Shown in pieces: positions 17,033 through 25,283 of a DNA stretch of 64,000 nt (positions are counted from its first letter, which is position 1; the number at the start of each line of letters is the position of its first letter). The notes below the pieces were generated by a model that had not been told where the DNA came from, made no database searches, and worked only from the letters and a program-made list of their open reading frames with translations. Source of the DNA: Crenalkalicoccus roseus (GTDB taxonomy: Bacteria > Pseudomonadota > Alphaproteobacteria > Acetobacterales > Acetobacteraceae). The position numbers and the translations under genes are program-made. The stretch is from positions 1 to 64,000 of the forward strand of contig NZ_SJDM01000009.1 of the NCBI RefSeq assembly GCF_004761865.1. The letters run 5' to 3'.

Positions 17033-18319
17033 ATGCTGCTCGTCGCCCTCGCCTTCGTCCTGCTGATGCTGATGGGCATGCCGGTCGCCTTCGCGATCGC
17101 CCTCTCCGGCATGCTGTTCTTCCTGCAGAATCCGGACCTGCCGATCACCATCCCGGTGCAGGTCACCGTCTCGCAGACGCAGAACTTCGCGCTGCTCGCC
17201 GTGCCGCTGTTCATCATCGCCGGGAATTTCCTCAACAAGTCCGGCATCACGGGGCGGCTCCTGGAACTGGCCAGCGTGATGACGGGGCGGCTGCGCGGGG
17301 GCCTGGCGCAGGTCTCGATCGCGCTTTCCGCGCTGATGGGCGGCGTCTCGGGCTCGGCCATCGCCGATGCCGCGATGCAGGCGCGCATGCTCGGGGGCGA
17401 GATGGTCCGGCGGGGGATGTCGCGCGGCTTCGCCGCCGCCGTGCTCTCCTTCGGCGCGCTGCTGACGCCGATCATCCCGCCCGGGATCGGCATGATCCTC
17501 TACGGCTCGATCGGGCAGGTCTCGATCGGGCGGATGTTCGCGGCCGGCCTCCTGCCCGCCCTGCTGCTCTGGGCCGCGCTCGGGCTCGCCGTCGCGCTGA
17601 CCGCCCGCCGGCGCGGCTACCCGCCGGAGCGGGCGCGGCGCGCCACGCCGGCCGAGGCCCTCCGCGCGCTGCGCGGCGGCCTCTGGGCGCTGCTGTTCCC
17701 CGTCTTCCTGCTGGTCGGCCTGCGCATGGGCGTCTTCACGCCCTCCGAGATAGGCGCCTTCGCCGTGGTCTATGCCGTCTTCATCGGCGCCGTCGTGCAC
17801 CGCGAGCTCAAGCGCCGGCCCTTCCTGGAGGCGCTGGAGGGCAGCCTGTCGGACGTGGGCGCGGTGATGTTCCTAATCGCGGTCTCGGCGATCCTGACCT
17901 ACGGCATCGTCTACGACCAGGTGCCGGACGCGGTCGCGGAGTGGCTGACCGGCCTCGCCGGCGATCTCGTGCCGGCGATGGCGGCGATCGTGCTCTTCGT
18001 GCTGGTGGCCGGCCTCTTCGTGGACGCCACGGTGCTGATCCTGATGCTGACGCCGATCTTCCTGCCCGTCATCCGCCAGCTCGGCGGGGACCCGGTGCAT
18101 TTCGGCATCGTCTTCATCGTCGCCGCGACGATCGGCAACTTCACCCCGCCGGTCGGGGCGGCGATGTACGCGGTGTGCTCCGTCCTCCGCGTTCCGCTCG
18201 GCGAATACACGCGGGAGGCGGTTCCGCTCTTCCTGGCGGCCGCGGCGGTGACGCTGCTGCTCATCCTGATCCCGGAGGCGGTGCTGTTCCTGCCGGATCT
18301 GCTCTTCGGCGCGCGCTGA
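17033..18319 (+). CDS. dctM: TRAP transporter large permease DctM
   Basis: The 428-residue transport subunit has about twelve hydrophobic helices. It carries the family stretches LMGMPVAFAIALSGMLFF, ALLAVPLFIIAGNFLNKSG, ALMGGVSGSAIADAAMQ and LTPIIPPGIGMILYGSI. The second inverted repeat includes VAATIGNFTPPVGAAMYAVC. Na+-coupled uptake across the inner membrane is the known role. It is the last gene of the SDR-dctPQM unit and faces the GGDEF-EAL gene tail to tail, with an 87-bp gap that shows no obvious terminator hairpin. Confidence 0.95.
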   Translation: MLLVALAFVLLMLMGMPVAFAIALSGMLFFLQNPDLPITIPVQVTVSQTQNFALLAVPLFIIAGNFLNKSGITGRLLELASVMTGRLRGGLAQVSIALSALMGGVSGSAIADAAMQARMLGGEMVRRGMSRGFAAAVLSFGALLTPIIPPGIGMILYGSIGQVSIGRMFAAGLLPALLLWAALGLAVALTARRRGYPPERARRATPAEALRALRGGLWALLFPVFLLVGLRMGVFTPSEIGAFAVVYAVFIGAVVHRELKRRPFLEALEGSLSDVGAVMFLIAVSAILTYGIVYDQVPDAVAEWLTGLAGDLVPAMAAIVLFVLVAGLFVDATVLILMLTPIFLPVIRQLGGDPVHFGIVFIVAATIGNFTPPVGAAMYAVCSVLRVPLGEYTREAVPLFLAAAAVTLLLILIPEAVLFLPDLLFGAR

Positions 18320-18406
18320 CGGCGGGCGGGAAGGCGCGGGCATCAGGCGGCGCGGAGGGAGGCGTCCGGGCTCAGGCCAAGCCTTGCGAATCCGACCGGT
18401 CCGCCC

Positions 18407-21400
18407 TCAGGCGTCGGCGCAGGCCTCTTCGCGCCTGGCCTCGCCGCACGAGCGGCAGCGGCCATCCGGCCGCTCGCCCGCCTGCGGCGGGCGCAGGTCG
18501 CGCCCGGCGGGATCCGGTATCAGGCCGCGCAGCAGCGCGGGCACCTCCCCCGCCGGCACCGCGCGGCCCCACAGGAAGCCCTGCGCCAGGGCGCATCCCT
18601 CCCCGCGCAGGGCGGAAAGCTGCTCCGGCGTCTCCACGCCCTCGGCCACCACCGCCATCCCGAGCGCCCGCCCGAGCCCCACCGCCGCCCGCACGATCGC
18701 CAGGGACTGTTCCCCCCGCGGCAGGTCGGAGACGAAGGAGCGGTCGATCTTGATCTTGTCGAAGCGGAAGCTGCGCAGGTAGCCGAGGCTCGAGAAGCCG
18801 GTGCCGAAATCGTCCATCGCCAACCGCACCCCGAGCGCGCGCAGCGCCCGCAGCGCGGCCAGGTTGGCGGCCTCGTCGCGCAGCAGCACCGTCTCCGTCA
18901 CCTCGAGCTCGAGCCGGGCGGGCGCGAGGCCCGAGGCGCGCAGCGCCCCCGCCACCGACCGCACCAGCCGCGCCGCGTCGGCGAACTGCGCCGGGGAGAG
19001 GTTCACCGCGACGCCGATCCCCTCCGGCCAGCCCGTCGCCTCGCGGCAGGCGGCGCGCAGCACCCACTCCCCGATCGGGCCGATCAGCCCGGCCTCCTCC
19101 GCCACGGGCACGAACTCCGCCGGCGGGACCATCACCGCCCCCCGCCCGCCCGGGCGGCGCCAGCGCAGCAGCGCCTCGAAGGCCACCACCCGTCCGGAGG
19201 CGAGGTCCACCACGGGCTGGTAGTGCAGATCGAACTCCCCGCGCGCCGCCGCGCCGCGCAGCGCCGGCTTGAGCGCCTGGCGCCGGCGCAGGCGCTCATC
19301 CATCCCCGTCTCGAACAGGCGGCACCTGCCCCGCCCCTCGGCCTTGGCGCGGTAGAGCGCGACATCGGCCTCCCGCAGCAGGTCCTCGGCCTGCCCGCCC
19401 GCCGCGGGGGCGGCCGGGGCCAGGGCGATGCCCACGCTCGCCCCCACCAGCGCCGGCCGCCCCTCCAGGTCGTAGGGCATGGAGAGGGTGCGCACGATCC
19501 GCCGCGCCAACGCGGCGGCGTCGGCCGGACGGCGCACCTCCTCCTGCAGCACGGCGAACTCGTCCCCGCCGAGCCGGGCGACGAGGTCGCCCTCCCGCAC
19601 GCAGCCGCGCAGGCGCGCCGCCACCTGGCACAGCAGCGCATCGCCCGCCGCGTGGCCGAGCGTGTCGTTCACCGCCTTGAAGTGGTCGAGATCCACACAG
19701 AGCAGCGCCACCGCCCGGCCCCTCGCGGCGCGGCGGGCCAGGGCCGCCTCCAGCCGCTCCCGGAACAGCACCCGGTTCGGCAGGCCGGTCAGGGCATCGT
19801 GGCTGGCCAGGTGGGCCAGCCGCTCCTCCGCCCGCCGGCGTTCGGTGACGTCGCGGAAGAACACCGAGAGGCCGCCCCCTGCCATCGGGAAGGCGTGCAC
19901 CTCGAGCCAGGTGCCCGAGGCGGCGAGGCGCTCCTCGAAGACCACCGGCCTGCCTTCCGCCAGGGCGCGCCGGTAGTGGCGCGCGAAAGGGCCCTCCGCC
20001 TCCTCGGGGAATTCCTCCCAGAGATGCGCACCCGGGCGCAGCCGGCCCGGGAACATCGCCCCGGCGCGGCGGTTGGCGTAGGTGACGCGCCAGTCGCGGT
20101 CGAGCACGATGACGCTGTCGGTGGTGCCCTCCAGCACCGCGGAGAGCCGCTCGGCGAGCGCCCGCGCCTCCTCCTGCGCGCGCCGCGCCTCGGTCACGTC
20201 GCGCAGGACGGAGACGAAGCGCTCCGCCGGGCCGCCGCCCGGGGCGGGCACGGGGCAGAGGGTGGCCTCCCACCAGCGCCGCTCCCCCGAGGGACCCGGC
20301 AGGTAGCAGGTGAAGCGCCCGACCCGGCCCGCCACCGCCTCCCGCGCCGCCGCCCGCACCTTGGGCAGTTCCTCCTCCGGCCAGAACCCGGCGTAGGGGC
20401 GGCCCTGCACCTCCGACAGGTCGGCGATGCCCATCGCGCGCAGGCCGGCGGCGTTCATGAACAGCAGCCGCCCGGCCCGGTCATGCACCCGGATGCAGTC
20501 GGCGCTGCCCTCGATCAGGCTGCGCGCGAAGGCCTCGCTCTCGGCGAGCGCCGCCTCGGCCCGCCGGCGCTCGGTGACGTCGATGAGCACGCCCACGGAG
20601 CCGAGGGGCCGCCCGTCCGGGGCGTAGGTGTAGCGGGCGCGGCTCTCGACGTGGCGGACCTCGCCGGTGCCCGGGCGCCGGATCCGGTACTCGTACTGGG
20701 CCTCCGGGGCGCGGCGGCGATGCGCCGCGGCGATCTCCGCCTGGACGCGTTGCCGGTCCTCGGGCAGCAGCGCACCGCACCATTTTCGGGCGGTGATCGG
20801 CCCCTCGCCGGGCGGCAGCCCGAGCACGGCGCGCGCCTCGGGCGAGAGGTGGACCTGGCCTGCCAGGAAGTCGCGGCGATAGGTCCCGACCCGGCCGGCT
20901 CGCATGCAGAGGTGGAGGATCTCCTCGCGCTCGCGCAGCGCCGCCTCGGTGCTCAGGCGCTCGGTGTCGTCCCAGGCGGCGACCAGCACGGCCTCGCGAC
21001 CGGCGAAGCGCAGGGGGTGGGACATCACCCGGACCAGGCGCTCGCGCCCGGCGGCGTCGCGGTGGCGCCATGGGCCGCTCACCCGCCGCCCCTTCCCGGC
21101 CAGGGCGGCACCGCGGCGTACCGACGGCGTGTCCTCGGGCGGGCGGATGTCGAGGATGGTCATGTCGAGGAAGGCCTGGCGCGGCCAGCCATAGACCTCC
21201 ACCGCGGCGTCGTTCACCTCGAGGAAGCGCAGCGTCTCCCGGTCATAGACCCACATCGGCACCGGGTTGGCGTGGAAGAGCTGGCGGAAGGCCGCCTCCT
21301 GCCCGGCATCCGCGGGGCGAGCCGCGGCGCCGGGGACAGCGAGCCGGAGGGGGTTCGCGGCCTCCGGCCTCTCCCACCCTGCCGCGGCGCGGCCGGGTCG

Positions 21401-21418
21401 CTCGGCTGTTTCCGACAT
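18407..21418 (-). CDS. Multi-PAS GGDEF-EAL cyclic-di-GMP protein
   Basis: The 1003-residue cytoplasmic sensor starts at ATG 21418 (MSETAERPGR). Four PAS-like units are readable, beginning near FRQLFHANPVPMWVYDRE, LHLCMRAGRVGTYRRDF, ARSLIEGSADCIRVHDRAG and SAVLEGTTDSVIVLDRDW. A diguanylate cyclase domain follows with RLGGDEFAVL and an inhibitory RxxD site (REGD) exactly five residues before GGDEF. The phosphodiesterase domain has AFEALLRWRRP, AVNLSPAQF, LEVTETVLL and MDDFGTGFSSLGYLR. Both catalytic motifs are intact, so it may synthesise and degrade c-di-GMP. No transmembrane segment is seen. The C terminus adds a small CRSCGEARREEAC tail. It could tune the exopolysaccharide genes to the right. 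Confidence 0.95.
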   Translation of the reverse strand: MSETAERPGRAAAGWERPEAANPLRLAVPGAAARPADAGQEAAFRQLFHANPVPMWVYDRETLRFLEVNDAAVEVYGWPRQAFLDMTILDIRPPEDTPSVRRGAALAGKGRRVSGPWRHRDAAGRERLVRVMSHPLRFAGREAVLVAAWDDTERLSTEAALREREEILHLCMRAGRVGTYRRDFLAGQVHLSPEARAVLGLPPGEGPITARKWCGALLPEDRQRVQAEIAAAHRRRAPEAQYEYRIRRPGTGEVRHVESRARYTYAPDGRPLGSVGVLIDVTERRRAEAALAESEAFARSLIEGSADCIRVHDRAGRLLFMNAAGLRAMGIADLSEVQGRPYAGFWPEEELPKVRAAAREAVAGRVGRFTCYLPGPSGERRWWEATLCPVPAPGGGPAERFVSVLRDVTEARRAQEEARALAERLSAVLEGTTDSVIVLDRDWRVTYANRRAGAMFPGRLRPGAHLWEEFPEEAEGPFARHYRRALAEGRPVVFEERLAASGTWLEVHAFPMAGGGLSVFFRDVTERRRAEERLAHLASHDALTGLPNRVLFRERLEAALARRAARGRAVALLCVDLDHFKAVNDTLGHAAGDALLCQVAARLRGCVREGDLVARLGGDEFAVLQEEVRRPADAAALARRIVRTLSMPYDLEGRPALVGASVGIALAPAAPAAGGQAEDLLREADVALYRAKAEGRGRCRLFETGMDERLRRRQALKPALRGAAARGEFDLHYQPVVDLASGRVVAFEALLRWRRPGGRGAVMVPPAEFVPVAEEAGLIGPIGEWVLRAACREATGWPEGIGVAVNLSPAQFADAARLVRSVAGALRASGLAPARLELEVTETVLLRDEAANLAALRALRALGVRLAMDDFGTGFSSLGYLRSFRFDKIKIDRSFVSDLPRGEQSLAIVRAAVGLGRALGMAVVAEGVETPEQLSALRGEGCALAQGFLWGRAVPAGEVPALLRGLIPDPAGRDLRPPQAGERPDGRCRSCGEARREEACADA

Positions 21419-21623
21419 CAGCGTGCAACCCCTGGTAGCAAATCCGCGTGATTCTGCCTGCGTGGTCTTGCCGTGCCAAATCCTTTGTGCGGCGAAACCG
21501 TCTCGCATCTGATGGGCTTGGCAGTCTTGCACGTCAAGGTTGTGAATCCCTGAAGCATCTCCGCCCCTTCCAGTCACCGCCCAGGAAAGCAGCGCCTCCT
21601 GCGCGGCAGCGCGTGTCGGTATT

Positions 21624-21642
21624 GATATTGATTATCAATGAC
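21624..21642. promoter_or_regulatory. Fur box
   Basis: On the minus strand the 19-mer GTCATTGATAATCAATATC matches the Fur consensus GATAATGATAATCATTATC at 15 of 19 positions, including the central TGATAATCA. It stands out as AT-rich in very GC-rich surroundings. Directly downstream on the plus strand lie fragments of heme-uptake genes, as expected for a Fur-repressed operon promoter. Confidence 0.7.
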
Positions 21643-21758
21643 AGATCCCGGCGCCGCTGGAGGAACAGCCCGGCCCGACTGACCGCCCGCCATGTCCGAG
21701 CCCGATCCATGTCCCGTGCACCCTGTGCAGCGAGGAGCCGTTCGCCGAGGCGCCGGAG

Positions 21759-21947
21759 GTGGTGACCCTCCACGGGAAGAACCGCCAGCGACGTTTCCAC
21801 GCGGCTGTGCACGCGGAAACGGCTCTCGTCCCTTGTTCGTGGGGCAGAGGCACGTTCCCGGCCGCTTCCAGCCCTCCGCGACCGGCTCTACCGCCTGCCG
21901 TAACCGGCAAGGACAAGCCGATCCTCGCCCTCGCCTGCCCCGCCTAG
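21759..21947 (+). pseudogene. Possible hemP-like remnant
   Basis: A short frame ends PPAVTGKDKPILALACPA, which resembles the C-terminal end of the small heme-uptake protein HemP (typically YRLxxTxxGKLILTK). One base upstream of this the other frame reads DRLYRLP, so a frameshift separates the two halves of the signature. Position between a Fur box and an hmuV fragment supports the idea. The rest of the frame is not recognisable and the identification is weak. Confidence 0.3.
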
Positions 21948-22110
21948 CAGGCGATGACCCTACCCGATGCGGTGGCCGCCACCGCCGCGCGCAAGCCGGG
22001 CGTCGTCGGCGATGCGGAGGTAGTGACACTCGCCGCTTGCCCTGGCACGGCGCGCCGGCGCGGGATCCAGGGACGATGGCGCACCCCGGGGCGCGCATCC
22101 TGCCGGGCGT

Positions 22111-22275
22111 GCCTACGCCACCCTCTCGGGCGGGGAGCGGCAGCGGGTGCAGGTGGCGCACGCCCTCGCCCAGCTTGATGGTGCCGAATGGCGGGCACCG
22201 TCGCCGCACGGGCTGGCCAGGGCGGGGTCGGCGGTGCTGGTGGTGCCGCACGACCTCGCCAACGGCTACGCGTGA
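22111..22275 (+). pseudogene. Fragment of a heme ABC importer ATPase (hmuV-like)
   Basis: In one frame the DNA reads AYATLSGGERQRVQVAHALAQ, the ABC signature LSGGE with its following helix. It then runs into HGLARAGSAVLVVPHDLA, the H-loop region, ending in NGYA and a stop at 22273-22275. Walker A and everything before it are missing. So is the Walker B/D-loop segment that should lie between the two surviving parts. The wording of both parts fits HmuV-type heme ATPases. It is therefore an internally deleted, non-functional fragment of a heme-uptake operon. Confidence 0.7.
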
Positions 22276-22422
22276 CCGCCGAAGTGGACCACGTTTCCGC
22301 CCTTCCTTGGGTGGCTGAGTCACCGCTCCGGCGTTCCCGCCTTCGCGGGCTAGGTGCCAGGGCATGTTCGGTTCGTCCTGGCTCACGGCCAATGCTCCGG
22401 CTCATTGAGTGGACGAGCCTCT

Positions 22423-23148
22423 TCACCCGTTCAGGCGGGGTCGCCTGAACGGGATCCGCTCTGGAGCGGGTCGCGGGCGGCTGGGCGCGCGGTGAGGCCG
22501 TTCCGGGACCCGCCGGGATCCGGCGTCGCGTGCCCGGCGCCGCCCCATGTCGGCCGCGACCTCGGCGGCGATGCCCCACCAGTACTCGACCGCCAGCTCG
22601 AAGCGCAGCGTCGGCCAGCGCCGGCGGCACGCGGCCAGGACCGGCCATGGCGACCAGTCGGCCGACCAGAAGCGGATCTCGCAGCCTGCCTCGCCGGGCC
22701 TGAGGGCGGCGCGCTGCGGCGGTGGTAGCGCCCGCACCTCGACGCGGCGCAGAGGCCAGGTGGTGCCCCAATGCTCCCAGAGCCAGGCGATGGCGCGCGG
22801 ATCGTCCTCGCCAAGGCGCAGCACCTCCCAGGGCACCGGCACCAGCGCATTCAGGTCGAAGGGGCAGCGGCGGTCCACGCCGATCCGGGCCAGCGCCTCC
22901 TCATGGTCCTGCCAGGCGAGGTCGCGGAGCTGCCGCGCGATGAGGCGGGCCCCGGCCGCCGTGATCCGTGGCCCCGCCGCGGGGCCGGCCATCATGAGAT
23001 GGAAGAGGTCCTCCTCCAGCCGGTCGTAGTCGAGCCGCCATCCCGCCACCCCAGCCCCCGCCGCGGCACGGCGGAACGCCTCGTACTCCTCCCGTGGCCC
23101 CGCCACGCTCAGGCGGTTGTCGAGCCAGTCCGGATGCGGGCAGCGCAT
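22423..23148 (-). CDS. Api92-like / DUF1281-type ferredoxin-fold protein
   Basis: The 241-residue protein begins MRCPHPDWLDNRLSVAGPRE. It later shows WLWEHWGTTWPLRRVEV and FWSADWSPWPVL before an aromatic LAVEYWWG. This order (NRLxVxGP, then N/HWGTxW, then SxWxPP-like) is that of the Api92-like proteins carried on plasmids, phages and integrative elements. Their function is unknown; the C-terminal part is predicted to adopt a ferredoxin-like fold. The start at ATG 23148 is chosen because the upstream extension to 23262 would overlap the recombinase gene and is low-complexity. The 58-bp gap to that recombinase on the same strand suggests one mobile module. Confidence 0.65.
   Translation of the reverse strand: MRCPHPDWLDNRLSVAGPREEYEAFRRAAAGAGVAGWRLDYDRLEEDLFHLMMAGPAAGPRITAAGARLIARQLRDLAWQDHEEALARIGVDRRCPFDLNALVPVPWEVLRLGEDDPRAIAWLWEHWGTTWPLRRVEVRALPPPQRAALRPGEAGCEIRFWSADWSPWPVLAACRRRWPTLRFELAVEYWWGIAAEVAADMGRRRARDAGSRRVPERPHRAPSRPRPAPERIPFRRPRLNG
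22426..22453. terminator. 11-bp perfect hairpin at the end of the Api92-like gene
   Basis: CCCGTTCAGGC (22426-22436) pairs perfectly with GCCTGAACGGG (22443-22453) around a 6-nt loop. It covers the last codons of the Api92-like gene. There is no T tract, so a terminator is only one reading; it could also be a protein-binding inverted repeat or a recombination end. Confidence 0.45.
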
Positions 23149-23206
23149 GGGCGGGGCTTCGGCGCCTCCTTCACGGCAGGCCGCGCGCAGCCTGCCCGAA
23201 ACCGCG

Positions 23207-24241
23207 CTACAGGCCGAGTCTGCCGGCCGGGCTGTCCCCGACCAGGCGGGCGCGCCGCACATAGCGGCGCATGGTGCGCAGGTCGCGGTGGCGGGTATGG
23301 GCCATGATGGCCTCGTCGGCGACGCCCGCCTTGTAGGCCTCGGTGACGAAGCCGGCGCGCAGCCCGTGCGGGCTGATCGGCTCGTCGGAGGTGCCGACGA
23401 GGCCGGCCGCGGCGGCGCGGCGCGCCAGGATGAGGCGCACGCTGGCGGGGTTGAGGGGGCGGGTTTCGGCTACCTCCCGCAGCGTCACCCCCCGGCCGCG
23501 CACCACGGTGACCTTACGGAACACCGGCTCATGCGGGCCGGCCGGGGCGACCTCCAGCCACCGTTCCAGGGCGCGGACAGGGCAGGTCTCCGGCCGTCGG
23601 CCGCGCGGGATCCCGACCCGCTCGCCCTCTCCGGCCTGATCGCCCTTGGAGCGCGGGATCAGGATCTCCACCCCCTCCACCGTCCTGCGAAGGTGGCCGG
23701 CCCGGATGCCGACCAGTTCGGAACGGCGCAGCGCCCCGGCATAGCCCAGCAGCAGCAGGGCGCGGTCACGGATGCCCTGCATCGTGCCATCGCAGGCCAG
23801 CACCATCGCCCGCACCTCGGCGGTGGTCAGCGCCGCGGCCTGGCGCTTGGCGGAGCCGTGGGCGGCGGCAATGCCGGCCAGGACGGTGCGGGCGAGCGCC
23901 CGCGCAGCGGGGGAGAGGTCCTGCCCGGCCAGCGCATGGGCGCGCCCGATGGCGGCGACGCGGCGGCGCAGGGTGCTGACCCTGAGCGTGCCGGCATGCG
24001 CGGCTAGGTAATCGCCGAGCGTCGCCGGCGCCGCGGGCAGCCAGGGGCGGCCCTGGCTGACACACCACTCCCGGAAATGGGCGAGGTCGGCGCCGTAGGC
24101 GCGGCGGGTGTTCCGCGCGAAGGCCTGGCGGGCATAGGCCTCCGCCTCCGCGCCGAGGGTGGCGCAAGGCGCGGTGCCCGGCGCGGCCGGCCGGTCCTGC
24201 CGGCGTGGCACGGCGACATCCCTCTCCGGCTCGTCCACCAT
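23207..24241 (-). CDS. Tyrosine recombinase / integrase
   Basis: The 344-residue site-specific recombinase has a SAM-like core-binding domain (ARNTRRAYGADLAHFREW, residues ~40-130) and a catalytic domain. The catalytic residues are readable: Arg in YAGALRRSELVGI, HGLRAGF for the His-x-x-Arg box, HTRHRDLRTMRRYVRRA supplying the second His and the nucleophilic Tyr. Start ATG 24241 (MVDEPERDV) is preferred over an upstream Met at 24319, whose extension is low-complexity. It is next to an Api92-like gene and about 1 kb from a plasmid replicon. It could act as a multimer resolvase for the plasmid or as the integrase of a small island. Confidence 0.92.
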   Translation of the reverse strand: MVDEPERDVAVPRRQDRPAAPGTAPCATLGAEAEAYARQAFARNTRRAYGADLAHFREWCVSQGRPWLPAAPATLGDYLAAHAGTLRVSTLRRRVAAIGRAHALAGQDLSPAARALARTVLAGIAAAHGSAKRQAAALTTAEVRAMVLACDGTMQGIRDRALLLLGYAGALRRSELVGIRAGHLRRTVEGVEILIPRSKGDQAGEGERVGIPRGRRPETCPVRALERWLEVAPAGPHEPVFRKVTVVRGRGVTLREVAETRPLNPASVRLILARRAAAAGLVGTSDEPISPHGLRAGFVTEAYKAGVADEAIMAHTRHRDLRTMRRYVRRARLVGDSPAGRLGL

Positions 24242-24599
24242 GGCCTGTTTGGCGCCCCCCTCGGCGCAGATCGCGGGCGGCCGGGTATGGCCGGGACTGC
24301 GAGCGCTCCGCGCATCCACATGGAGCCGTCACCAGGACCATGGGCGCCGGGAACGGCTCCAGCCCCCGCCGGCAAGGATAGGCCTGTGGCCTTGCGGAAC
24401 AACCCCTCCGACGCATCGCCTGCCCTTCCCCATCCCGGAACGGATCGCCCGTGGTCCCTTTCCATGCGCCGCCTGCGGCCCTTGGCGACATGTCTGCGCG
24501 TGCTGCTGCCGGCGCCTCGGCGGCGCATTGCCTGTAGTGCGTGGCCGACAGGGCGTGGCCGGTGCGGGTTGCCCGATCTGCCGCGCCGACGACGCCTCC
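24242..24599. other. Degenerate spacer left of the receptor remnant
   Basis: These 358 bases contain no frame I can assign. They follow the recombinase start and run into the TonB-receptor pseudogene. They may hold more of that receptor, too decayed to recognise, plus the recombinase promoter. Confidence 0.5.
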
Positions 24600-25104
24600 G
24601 GCGCCAAGCCAGACCGTTTCGCCCTGACCACCCCGGCCGCGCTCCGCATCAGGGCATCGAGGCGGCCCTGGGGTGGACGCTCCGGCGCGGCCTGCTGGCG
24701 AGGGAGACCGGCTGGCGTTGCGGCAGGTCTGCACCTTCGGCGATTTCCGCTGCGACGGCGATCCCCCCTACGGCAACACTGAGCTGCAGGCGCGCCGCGG
24801 CATCCCTGCCGGGCCGAGCTGCGCTACCGCCACCCGGCGGGGGCGTGGGCGGCCCCCAAAGCCGGAATGGGTGTCGCAGGCCCTGCACGGGACAATGCGG
24901 ACACGCCGAAGACCAACAGCCTCACGATCTTCGGGCTGAGGACCGGCTGGGACTTCGCCGGCGGCCCTCCTGGAGGCGCGCAATCTCGACAACCGGCGCT
25001 ACATCGCCAGCGCCAATGTGGTGCCGCAGGCGGTGCCGAACCAGGCGCTGTTCGAGCCGGGCTTTGGCCGCAGCGTCTTCGCCGGGCTGCAGCTCCGGTT
25101 CTGA
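24600..25104 (+). pseudogene. C-terminal remnant of a TonB-dependent outer-membrane receptor
   Basis: The frames piece together into the last third of a TonB-dependent receptor. The pieces are GIEAALGWTLRRGLLARETG, then in another frame LRQVCTFGDFRCDGDPPYGN, then ELRYRHPAGAWAAP and NADTPKTNSLTIFGLRTGWD. The final beta strands LLEARNLDNRRYIASANVV and GFGRSVFAGLQLRF follow, with a stop at 25102-25104. At least four frame changes are needed, and plug and TonB box are absent. Receptors of this type import siderophores or heme and are Fur-regulated. It fits with the Fur box and hmuV fragment 2.5 kb to the left. Confidence 0.75.
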
Positions 25105-25124
25105 CCCTCCCTTCCTGCGGCCGA

Positions 25125-25144
25125 GGAGGGGCGGCGGCCCCTCC
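25125..25144. terminator. GC-rich hairpin after the receptor remnant
   Basis: GGAGGGGC (25125-25132) pairs perfectly with GCCCCTCC (25137-25144) across a GGCG loop, 20 bp after the receptor stop. No T run follows. It is a plausible leftover terminator insulating parA. Confidence 0.45.
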
Positions 25145-25179
25145 CGGGCTTGGCGCCCCGCGCGCAGGGAGGCCCGGCC

Positions 25180-25193
25180 TTAGACATGTCTAA
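25180..25193. promoter_or_regulatory. 14-bp perfect palindrome upstream of parA
   Basis: TTAGACATGTCTAA reads the same on both strands and lies 90 bp before the parA ATG. Its AT content contrasts with its surroundings. Candidate roles are a centromere (parS)-like site or the operator through which the partition proteins autoregulate. Only one copy was noticed. Confidence 0.5.
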
Positions 25194-25283
25194 TTTCGGC
25201 TTTTACGCCCCTGTCCCCGACATCGTGGACAGCGCGCGCGCGCAGGGGGTATTGCGGTTCGGGGGAATGCAGGGGGATCGGAC

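Larger units (their letters stand above)
21419..22422. other. Decayed 1-kb interval upstream of the mobile module
   Basis: No intact gene is present. The interval holds a Fur-box-like sequence and fragments of heme-uptake genes (listed separately). Reading frames switch repeatedly and carry stops, consistent with advanced decay. The left end includes the promoter side of the GGDEF-EAL gene. Confidence 0.7.

Noticed and set aside
21692-22318. 208-codon plus-strand frame in the decayed interval as a gene
   Set aside because: Its sequence is low-complexity and it overlaps, in another frame, the recognisable hmuV fragment.
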